Shown here: positions 1 to 12,300 of the stretch, one piece after another
Layout of the letters: each line of letters begins with the position of its first letter
Position numbering within the stretch: position 1 is the stretch's first letter
Assembly: GCA_032209605.1 (NCBI GenBank)
Contig: JASFXZ010000001.1
Location: forward strand, 12,046,256 to 12,110,255
Reading direction: 5' to 3'
DNA from: Mactromeris polynyma
Lineage: Eukaryota; Mollusca; Bivalvia; Venerida; Mactridae
DNA: 64,000 bases
The notes under the pieces: generated by a model
What the model was told of the DNA's origin: nothing
Databases searched by the model: none
The model's input: only the letters and a program-made list of their open reading frames with translations
Translations under genes and position numbers: made by a program

Positions 1-221
1 GTTTGTACCCAGTTAATGGTTGCACCCACCGTCCCACGTATCGTACCATCATCAAAATAAAATGGGAAGTCGAAAAGAAACACCATATGACAATTTTCCG
101 ACATAAGATGCGGCAAACTCAGGATTATGCATGTTGTTGTTGGTTTCCTGACAATTTCTTGAAGGAAATTATTTCTAGCGTAAAAATGGCAACTCAATAA
201 ATGGATGCTTCATTATTTCAG

Positions 222-380
222 GAGATGTGCGAGACCTTATGCAAAGATGCCACGATGGTTCTTTCGGCTATAGATGTAAATATAGATGTCGTTGCTATAA
301 CGACGAACCATGTGACAAGGTAACTGGTATGTGCTATAGAGGTTGTGCACATGGTTACTGGGGGCCAGGATGTCAACTAA
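222..380 (+). CDS. Exon: EGF-like domain 1 (residues 1-52)
   Basis: One phase 1-1 exon with acceptor TTTCAG and donor GTAAGT. It encodes an eight-cysteine EGF module of the laminin/MEGF/Tie kind, with motifs GSFGYRCKYRCRC and GYWGPGC. Such modules form extracellular stalks or ligand-binding surfaces. The phase-1 entry shows that at least one more coding exon lies upstream. The closest family resemblance by eye is to the EGF modules of MEGF proteins and Tie receptors. Confidence 0.85.
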
Positions 381-3300
381 GTAAGTATTTACCTTAAGCA
401 ACTCTATAAAGGTCTTATTATTTATCTATATCTTCATTTTGTAAATCAAATACAATACTCATATTGAAGATAAGACAATGGATATCCAAATGGAGCAGAA
501 GATGGCACACAAAGTACACAGCAAACCCGAATGTACAAGGAAGCAGGACAATACATACGTGTACAAGTACAGAATTATAAGGTCAAAATGAACTAGAGAC
601 AAAAAAACGAATAATGAAACAATAAAATTTGTAATTTGCGACAAGTTATAACATACGCTGTATTTGATATACATGCGGACTTGTGTGATTGGTAGTTAGG
701 ACAAGTATGGTCCATTTCAGATGACGGTTATCAGATTCGTTCTATTTGTTATGTTGTCGTATGGTTAAATAGGTATGGATAAACTCCTATATACTACAGT
801 ACTGTTCACTTCCTCTGTTGTTTCCGCTCAGTCAATAGTGCAGACAAATTGTTCTGACATGTTTGGTCTTATCATTAATGGTTTCGTGGAAGAAAAGAAA
901 ATGCTATATTTCCTGTAACTGCTATAGCAGAGTATTTGTATTTCTTATGTAACCGTCAATTCATAGATATTATAATTCTTTCAATTTCAGCTAATAATTG
1001 CTTTTACAACGGCAAACCCCATCAGTATCAGGGTCGTGTTTCAGTCACCGCCAGTTTACATATGTGTCAGCGCTGGGATTCACAATACCCACATCGCCAT
1101 TCCTATGATAAAGATGAGTTTCCGGACATTCGGATACCGGACAATTACTGCCGGACTACAATGGACTCGTCCCGCCCCTGGTGTTACACAACTGACAAAG
1201 CTATCCGTTGGGAAAATTGCAACGTTAATAACTGCAGTATGTTTAACACATTGTGCTATTGATGTTTTAAAGTATAATACACGTACTGCTTCAGAATTTC
1301 AAAACAAACCGGCGAGCTAGATCCATCAATGTAATCTAATGCACAGGAGGTTATCACGAGTTCTCTCCCTTTATCATTTTGAGAGTTCTCTCCCTTAATC
1401 CCTTCCTTAGTATTTGTATATAATTGATAAAGGGACAGCACTCTAGAACGGAAAATGGGAGAGAACTCGTGGCAATTACCTGTATGTAAATACAACCTAG
1501 AATTTCAACAAGTGTTTAGAAAGCCTCTTTTCTACATTACAAATATTTCTATAGTAGTGTAGCATTTTAAGCGGAAATATTTAAATACATAAAAATATAT
1601 TATATCCTTTGTTTCCTGATACAGGTTGAAAATGTTGTTTTATAGTTTATTTTACCAATTAGGTCAGTACTTTAAAAGCTTTACTGTGATTTTGAATACA
1701 AGTATATTTTTAAATCAATGACTAAATGTTTAGTAATCTGTGCTTATAAGTTACGAGCAATAAAAACAATCGACGTTTCATTAAAAAGAAATAAAAGTTT
1801 TTGTTTTGGCACAACTGAAATGGGACAATATCCTTCCAACATGTCGTAAAAATGTTCTCATAAATTCTGCAGTTTAAGTCTTAATCTTGATCGGGAAACA
1901 CTACAATATTGTATACAACTCTCTCTTTTAAATTGCAGACTGTCCTATGGGAAGATTTGGTCATAATTGTGATATGGAGTGTCACTGTGCAGACAGTGGT
2001 GAAGCTTGTGATAGCATTATGGGTATTTGTAAGTCCAAGTGTTCGCTTGGATGGAAAGATTTTGATTGTCAAACACGTAAGCATATGTCTTGCTTTCAGG
2101 TTTCGCTTGTCCTTCGTTCATATAATAATGATTGCTATGACTTTAAAGTACACTGGTTTTATTCAAATAAGAGACAATTATGTTATTATATGAATGGATT
2201 CACCAGACATTGACGATCACCAAACACGTGTCCTCCTCAACAAATTTGAAAAAATCAGCCTTTTCACATTTGACAAAATACAGTAAAATACCATCTAAAG
2301 ACCACCTCAGTAATAAGACCATCTCAAAATTAAGAACACAATCTTCAAGTGCATTTTCACGGTTTTGCTCTTTATTCAACCTCAATATGAAGACCAGTTT
2401 TCAAGGGTCTCAAAGGTGGACTTATTATTCAGGTTTTACTGTAAACTGATACTTACATCGTGACAAGTGAACAGTACTTGTTTAAAGACTAACTGTTCAT
2501 CACAATATATGTTCATTTTTTTCTATAATAAACATGTTAGAACATGAAGTATTCTGTTGGTCTGATGGCGAATATTTTCATTTTTATGAACAAATAGTTA
2601 TTACTTGAATATATAATCGTGGGTTTTACTGATGTATGAGAGATTGGATGTTCTTACATTTCATTATTGCTATGTGAACGATTAATATTAGTGTGATCTT
2701 TTAATAGATTAAGACTAGAACCAATGAACTAGCTAATTTTATAACTTAACGTTTTCTTATGATACCTAATATTCACGTTTGAAGTTAAATCATTCGTGAA
2801 CATACAAACAGCCTGTTTCTAGACAAGTAGAAATATAATATGTTTTGGTCTTGGTAGAAAGATCAAAGTTATTCTTTGGCAAAAGGTTTCGTCAATTCGG
2901 ATTTGAAATAGTGTTGAATGGTTGTTCATTCTTGGCTATGAGTCAATACAGGCGGAAAGATTATTTCTTAAAAGGTTTTCAATTTAGCTTGTGTATTTTT
3001 ACTGGGTTATATAAATGATTGTAAGAACATGTTGAAAGCTTTTGTTTGACATTAAATTACCATTTAGAGTTCCTTCTCTCCATATTAAGTATTTATAATA
3101 ATTCATCTATGTGTGTAATAATATAATTATATAAAAAATATTTATTTTATAAAAATGAAATTGATTATTATGATTATGTTATTGACCTTTTACTTCGACT
3201 GCTAATACAGTAAACCCACCCCTGGGACCCTTGAAAATTGGTCTTAATATCGAGGTGGTCCTAATATCGAGGTGGTCCTAATATCGAGGTGGTCCTAATA

Positions 3301-6300
3301 TTGAGGTTGAATAAAGACTAGAGCAGTCAAAATGGACTTGAAAATTGTGCTCTTAATTATTAGGTTGTCTTATTATTGAGGTGGTCATTAAGTGAGGATT
3401 TATCGTATTTCTTATTGGAATTGAATACTAGTAAGGGATAGTTTACACACGTCACACCACTATGTATCTGTAATCAGTTATTACATATTGCTAATTCATG
3501 CATCGCTGTACATGTGTTTAAAGTTTCTTTCTTTGTAGTTGAGCTTTTTATTTTTCAAATTATTTTCCAGCCGATCGATGTCCAAACAACACGTATAGTT
3601 GGCACTGCTCGGAGAAGTGTTACTGTCAGAACCCTGATCACTGTGATAGGTTCACAGGTCCTACACCCTATTGTCAGTGTGTCAAGGGCTTCTTCAATGC
3701 TCCTCATTGTGAAGCAGGTAAGGAACATTGCTTCTTTGGCATACTGTATAAAGGGCAATTTAAGCGTCATTCTGTACATACTTCTACTATTTAATTGCAA
3801 TTGTTCTGTTTATGTAAGCTGGTGTTTCTTTGACATTTCAAGTTGATTTACACTGGTTGATGAAGTAAATGAGTTGTTGTTTTTTACTCTTTATGTCTAT
3901 CTATCTATCCTTAATGATATAGTGTAGATGTCATTATATCCAAAACTACATGATGCTACTTTTTTTGTAATTCATGTTATATATGTATATGAACTGAGCT
4001 TCGAAAATAAATATGTGCATTTACAATAAAAACAGCAGTATCAAGTCCTTAAATAACAATTACGTACAAACATATCACGTTTTGTTACCTGAAAACACTG
4101 ATTAGATTTTACATTTATGATATTCACTTCTTATGACTGCTGAATATGCACTTTTCCCGGTTACGGTGCTTTTCTGTCAATGCGGTGAAATCGCTACACT
4201 ATGAAAAACTCAGTAATTCTGTATTATAACTTAAAAGCGGACTAACTAATTTAATTTGGCAGAATTATGGAACACACGCGTGCCCAATTAGGTACAGAAA
4301 TGTGTCGAACATAAAATGAACAAATGAGTACATTACACTATAATCTCCCCTGTTCTTCACCAACGATGTATTATATTGTATGAACATTTGGATTTGTTAA
4401 TAACATGCATTACAACTTATAAGGTCAATATTTATACCCTTATTACATCCTAACATCGTCAATAAAGATTGGAAAAATGCAATGTAACAACAGAAAGTGA
4501 GGTTCGTGTCCTGCATAAGCATGTAAAATGACTTTCATAATAACAACTATATGTTGATGCGAGCTGTCCATGTTGATTTACACTGGTTGATGAAGTAAAT
4601 ACTGTATAACTGGTAAAGTTTGCGAGGTGGAAAAGTTCGCGTAGCCGCTACTTGGAGTCCGATACTCAATGGAGTCACATATAATATACTGCATGGCCGA
4701 TAATACTTGGAGTCCTACCTTAACTTTCGGAGAATTGAATAAAATTAAGAAATTGATAATTTTACGATGTTATAAACACACTGATTTCGGCAATTCGCAA
4801 ACTTTTCGACACGCGATATTATCCCCTTATACAGTATTGTCTGTAAGCTAACGATCAAATTATATACCTTTGGTGTTTTGTTTCTGCAGTGACACCACCA
4901 AGAATTATCAGCTTTAGCAATGGCAGAGTTAATCAAGGTCGGGCCTCAGTGTTTAATTGCACGGTGGCAGCGTATCCCACACCACGCGAAGATGAGATCA
5001 AACTCCTTGCACCGTCAGGAAAACTTGTCACTCTTATCCAGTCTCTTGTCTTAGATGGATACCTATACAAACGATCGAGCTTATTTCAAGTAGGTGATAA
5101 TTTTTACCTCGATTTCACTGAGATTCGTTTAAATACGAATAAAGATATTTTGAATTAATTTTTTTTTTGTATTTTCTACTTGACGTATAAACATACCCAT
5201 GGGTGTGAGAACTTCTGTAAGCCAATGTGAATGGTGCAACGTGTATAAACGCTTCTTGCCAACAATAAATCATGGTCTGCGGCTAAGAAATATTTTGTTG
5301 CAAATGATTATGTCTCATTGATACATCACTATTCTGTTTGTTTCTTCAGTCCCTCTGCTAAGATAAAATCAAATGAGAAAATTGCAATCATGTTTTTGTG
5401 TGTACTTTTACATTTTATTGTGCTTTTCCCACATTGATTTGCAACATTGCACAGCACATGATGGTAGCTCTAACACCTAGTATAGTGTGGTTGTTGTTGT
5501 TAAGAAAATGAAGCACTGGCATTGTTTCTGATTAAACTGTCCAACTGTTAATGTCTGTTTATGTTTCGTTGCTTTGATTGTATACCTATCTCTACATAGC
5601 TTATGTTTTAAAAGGTGAACTTGGTAAATGCCGACGAGAAGTATAGCTGTGTAGTGAGAGCCATTGCCGGTGAAACCTCCATCACCAGAGAAGCTGATGT
5701 GTACAGTAAGTAGAAACCAAACTACAATAAAACCTCACGTAAATACCACCTCAATAATAGGACCACCTCAAAATTAAAAACACAATTTTCAAGTCCATTT
5801 CCACTATTTTGCTCTTTCTCCAACCTCAATATAAAGACCACCTTAATAATAAGACCAGTTTTCGTGGGTCCCGAGGGTGGTCGTAAAAGTGAAGGTTTGC
5901 TGTAATTATCTTCTCAATATATCATGCTAAGTCGTGTAGTATGCAAATGATTTGTTCCAAACAACTGTTCCATGTGTATATATATGAAACTGTAGCTAAA
6001 ACTGTTGTAAGTTAATTTACAAATGGCCGAAGAATCGATGATATTATACCGTATATTATATACTTGTCTTGTTGATTGCTGTTAATTACGTTAATATGTA
6101 CACTTTTTATGTGTAAATTTCCTTTACACGCGCCCATGAAAATAATTTGTGATTAAATAATGGACATTTCATGGCAATGTTAAACCTTTTGACATAATAT
6201 TATGTCTTTGTTGTAAATAGAACGCATTGTTTTGCTAAGTTCGATTACTTGAACTGTTAATGTTATTCTTCTCGGAATATTTCTATTTTTCTCATTTAAA

Positions 6301-9300
6301 GAGAACTGTATTCGCTTCAGGCTTTTAGCAATAACATGTGTTGGGTGATGTTGTTTTTGTATCAGCAAATATCGGTGAATACTTTGGAGATTTTAATCAA
6401 AGTAATTATTCTCCATGGTAACGATTTCATCATTTTCAAAAGTTTTAACAGAATCAAATTTTGCTGACGAAACTTTCAATCAACCATTTACAATCACAAG
6501 TCCTGTGTCTAAATAATTAGTTGATGTTACATTGTATTCTTCTGGTGGTTCTACTGTTCCTTATTCCATATCCGTATTTATATCCTCATCATTATCTTTA
6601 ACATTATCCTATCATTATTATTATTATCACTGTGACCATAGTAACCATAGTTGTTGTTACATTTACAGCATATTGTTATTATGATGATGATAATTGTTAA
6701 AACACGTACTTGTATTATACTTATTTTAGTACGTCCGATGTTGATCAACCCTCCTATCGTTGTTAAGAACGGTGTTTCTGGAACAAAGATACCTCTAGAG
6801 TGGTTACCATGGAGTAGATCACGTGGTGATACTGGCGATCCGAAGATAATGTGGTACAGTGTTTGGATTCGTGCCCTTGAGGAAACGTCATTCAGGTATG
6901 ACGTCATCATGTTTGTTGCATCTGACTGTGAAAGAGTGTGGATGTTAAATGGTGGAATTGGCTGATTTATAACTGTCCTAAGGTTTCGGGAAAGTCTGTT
7001 GACTTTAAATCTGTCTGTTCACTCATTAAGTTGCTTGGGGAAATCATTAAGTATTTTGAAACATTTTAGCGATTCTCCTTTATTGAATTATTATTGATGT
7101 CTCTTATTTGCATGCTTTCAGAGACAAAATTACATAGAGCTACATTATTAAAATCGGATATATTTTATTTTTTAAAAGTTACTAATGGAATGAACTTAGT
7201 TCAGCTGTCATCTGAGTGTGATGCATAATGCTTTTATTTCATTTATCAAGTGTCAAATTTAACGTATCTGTGGAATATTTTGTAGAATGTTGAGCGTGGT
7301 ACCGGATGTGAAGTGCCAGGAACATGTTAGATGTAACTACACAGTATCAGATCTCAAACCATTTACTAATTACGTCATCTACTTATCTGTCAGACGAGAG
7401 GGTGATTCAATGGATGGCCCATCGGGGCCAATGTTACATGTTAAAACTAAGTGTGCAGGTAAATATGTAGGGAGCTACCCATTCATTATTTTGGAAATTT
7501 CTTTGTCATGTACCATTTTCAAGTTTCAAAGACACGTGTAGGCCTACTTAATAATGAATTGTATCGCGACTGTCACGCGTGACTGTGTGAACTGAATGTC
7601 TGTATAAACACTGACAAGAACTGTTTCTTAAAGCAAATTGAAGAAGTAAATTATACACTTTATATCATTAATGACGTCACAGAAGCGAAATAACATCTAT
7701 TGGTAATTCTTTAGTGAAATTACTCATTGTGACGTCACATTTACCTTACGACGATGGCCGCTTCCTTTATGCATGGAAAAGTTATTTTTTACAGATAAAA
7801 TGTGTATATGTAGTTAATAATATTAATTAGTAAAATTAATTAATTTGTTTAATTATTCCTAAATCACAGCTTATATAATATATCCTGTTTCAATGTGGTC
7901 GTATCAGACTACAAGTAAAGTATCCACCATTTACCAGGAGGAGAGTATTGTAGCCACATCCTTTCATCATTTACATTTTTTGATAAGCAAATGAGAATAA
8001 TATGCACATTTTCTCTACGTATTAAGCGATATGTCGTCTGTAGAAATTATTACATGTATATGGTTACTGAGAAAAAAGCTATTTGTGAAATCTTTATTGC
8101 ACAGAAACACTTTACAAAGGATATAGATATTGTCCGAACTGTAGGCAGCTAAAATGTGTTCAATGCTTTAAGGATTACTTAGACAGAACATTTACTTTCT
8201 TTCAGATCCTACAGAGGGACCAGAAATAACTTCAATCAATGGAGAGTATCAAGTTAACAATACATTCCCTAAAACGAGGCTGACAGTCATTTGGGAGGTA
8301 TAGCTTGCAGAATATTGTCTGCTTTATTTATGGATTTAGATATAATCATCAGATACATTACATAATGCGTTTTGCATGCATGATATATTCAACTCTAACA
8401 AGAAAAAGATCTGAGCGTCCATTTAGATTCCAGGCTGAATCGTCCTATTGATATTGATAATTGTACCATACGAATGTTGCACAAATACCGTGTTCGGATC
8501 ATTCACATAAAATATTGATTTCTACTCAATATAGATAATTTATTATATTAAATATTTACCTTTATGTACAGTGTACAGTAACTTTACTGTTGATGTGATA
8601 AAAATAAAGTTGTATAAATTTTTATCTTGTATCAAGTCTGTGACATGATCACAATAATACTAACTTGAAACGACACGTGACCTGCAACAAACTCAAAACT
8701 ATATTCAGAATGTTTGTCATTTGAAATCAAATCACAATTTTTTTACTAAAAAGTATTATTCACTGAATTATTAATATAATACGTATAAAATAGTATATAT
8801 ACATGTATGTAATATTGTCTTATTTTTGATATCGCTCATTACTTTTTTGTAAAACTAGGATCCGCCGAGATTTGCTTGGAGTTGTGATGGAATACGGAAG
8901 TATCAGGTCTTGGTGTCACGTGTCGGTGAACAGAACGTCATGGTTACACACGTTGCCGGTGGTAGAGCTACTAATCGTCAGTTTACTGTATCTGAACTTT
9001 TACCTTCAACTAAATACTGTGTGTCTATAAAGTTTGAAAACAGTGAGGGGTTTTTCAGTCCTCAGTCTCCAGACAAGTGTGTTATGTCCCCATCAACAGG
9101 TACGTTATAACAAGTTTGATTTTTATAATTTAAGTTTCATTTAGCAAATTTGAAATAAAAAAAGATCTCGTTTAACTTCCTCTGATACGAAAATCGACAT
9201 TTTAATATAATAACATTAAAAGCTAGAAATGATAGCAATTGGCAATAAGCTTGTTATTATATGAAAGATGTTGCCATTTAAAGGTCTAGACTCCTTAATT

Positions 9301-12300
9301 TGATACCTTGACTTACAGACTGATGTTTGCATATCGATTTACTTTGTGGAAAAAAATCCCTAGCTCGGATGTTTTTACCGCAACATTAAATCACAGGACT
9401 GAAAGTACTAACATTGTGCTACACTATAACGGGAGGAATACACAGCGCAATATAATAAAAATGGTGTACTACAATTAACATTTATGTCTATAGTTTTAAC
9501 TCAACAGAGCATGTACACGTAGTGAGCAATTCCCAGCCCCCATTTATGTCTATCTGCCAATCGACCCACAGGGGACATGTCACTTTCTACCTATTTTGGG
9601 GGAAAAATTGCCTAGATATAAACCATATTTCACAACATCATAATTTTTATAGGCCAGTTTTGAAGTGTACTATATATAGGCCAAACAGATTCAGAAACTG
9701 GCCCCTGTGATCAAACATCTACAAGCAAAACTACAAATGACATCTCCTTCTTTAAAAATAGCTGGAATAGTATTAATCTTTGATGGAAAAATGCAGAAAT
9801 TTACTACATCTCTAATTTCTGTCTGTTAGTTCTAGCTGCTCCACAAAACATTCAGTTGCGCAGAAGGACCAGTACTTCGGTGACAATATCGTGGGAACGT
9901 CCAACAAACGCTGCTGCAAATATCACATCATACACAATCATTTACTGGAAAGGGTTTCTGCGAGAACTCGTCACAAAGAAAGGTGTTGAGTACCAGTCTG
10001 ATGAGGATGTTGTTGAATACACATTGACCGGCCTTGACCCAGTTACTAGCTACAACATTCAGGTAAATATGTCATTTTTTTCATCATAAATTTTGTTAAA
10101 AAATATATTAAAAAAGCAATATTATACTGAGATATACCCAGTACAATCCATGCCATACCTACATTTGTTAACGCACATATGATAATGATGTATTTATAAA
10201 AACTCATTTTTTTGTTAATAAAACACTAAAATTTGCCACTTTTAAGAATGCTGGGATTTACTAAAAATTTAAAATTACATTACGCTATATTATATCTGTG
10301 TTCCACTTAGATTGTGAATGATATTCAAAAATGCAGGTGGAAACCCACTCTATTTACACTGCTGTTTGTACGCTAAAATGCTTTCCTTATTGGTCTCTTC
10401 TTATATAGGCATATTTTTCATGATAAATACAGTTGTTACTGCAGTTTTACTCATACCGCAATCTTTCGAAACCCAAAATTCCATGTGATTGTACAAAAAT
10501 CTGATATAAGAATTAATCAGTGTATGCACTCTACACTATCACAGTGTTCAGGAACAGAATCAGTGTATGCACTCTACACTATCACAGTGTTCAGGAACAG
10601 AATCAGTGTAATCACTCTACACTATCACAGTGTTCAGGAACAGAATCAGTGTATGCACTCTACACTATCACAGTGTTCAGGAACAGAATCAGTGTAATCA
10701 CTCTACACTATCACAGTGTTCAGGAACAGAATCAGTGTATGCACTCTACACTATCACAGTGTTCAGGAACAGAATCAGTGTAATCACTCTACACTATCAC
10801 AGTGTTCAGGAACAGAATCAGTGTATGCACTCTACACTATCACAGTGTTCAGGAACAGAATCAGTGTATGCACTCTACACTATCACAGTGTTCAGGAACA
10901 GAATCAGTGTAATCACTCTACACTATCACAGTGTTCAGGAACAGAATCAGTGTAATCACTCTACACTATCACAGTGTTCAGGAACAGAATCAGTGTAATC
11001 ACTCTACACTATCACAGTGTTCAGGAACAGAATCAGTGTAATCACTCTACACTATCACAGTGTTCAGGAACAGAATCAGTGTATGCACTCTACACTATCA
11101 CAGTGTTCAGGAACAGAATCAGTGTATGCACTCTACACTATCACAGTGTTCAGGAACAGAATCAGTGTATGCACTCTACACTATCACAGTGTTCAGGAAC
11201 AGAATCAGTGTAATCACTCTACACTATCACAGTGTTCAGGAACAGAATCAGTGTATGCACTCTACACTATCACAGTGTTCAGGAACAGAATCAGTGTATG
11301 CACTCTACACTATCACAGTGTTCAGGAACAGAATCAGTGTAATCACTCTACACTATCACAGTGTTCAGGAACAGAATCAGTGTATGCACTCTACACTATC
11401 ACAGTGTTCAGGAACAGAATCAGTGTATGCACTCTACACTATCACAGTGTTCAGGAACAGAATCAGTGTATGCACTCTACACTATCACAGTGTTCAGGAA
11501 CAGAATCAGTGTATGCACTCTACACTATCACAGTGTTCAGGAACAGAATCAGTGTAATCACTCTACACTATCACAGTGTTCAGGAACAGAATCAGTGTAT
11601 GCACTCTACACTATCACAGTGTTCAGGAACAGAATCAGTGTAATCACTCTACACTATCACAGTGTTCAGGAACAGAATCAGTGTATGCACTCTACACTAT
11701 CACAGTGTTCAGGATCTGAGCAGTGTGAATTCTATTTACTGTATTATTCAATTGTCTGTATAGTAATTGTTAATAATTGACACTGATATGGCAAATCAGA
11801 ACTTATTAACAGAACCAGATGTTCTTCGAGACTTTATATTCAAGTTTTTGTGTCTATTTTTTACTTGCTAAATGTTAATATAGATTTCTGCTTGCCATAT
11901 ACTGTCACTGAGACACTAGATGCGCCTAACTTGGCATACTGTCACTGAGACACTAGATGCGCCTAACTTGGCATACTGTCACTGAGACACTAGATGCGCC
12001 TAACTTGGCATACTGTCACTGAGACACTAGATGCGCCTAACTTGGCATACTGTCACTGAGACACTAGATGCACCTAACTTGGCATACTGTCACTGAGACA
12101 CTAGATGTGCCTAACTTGGCATACTGTCACTGAGACACTAGATGTGCCTAACTTGGCATACTGTCACTGAGACACTAGATGCGCCTAACTTGGCATACTG
12201 TCACTGAGACACTAGATGCGCCTAACTTGGCATACTGTCACTGAGACACTAGATGCGCCTAACTTGGCATACTGTCACTGAGACACTAGATGCGCCTAAC

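Noticed and set aside
3..200. 65-codon frame at the window start as a possible upstream exon
   Set aside because: No acceptor/donor that would feed phase 1 into the exon at 222, and no EGF-like cysteines.
11017..11643. 208-codon frame and its overlapping sister frames
   Set aside because: Pure translation of the 43-bp minisatellite within an intron; the frame shifts each unit and repeats every three units.
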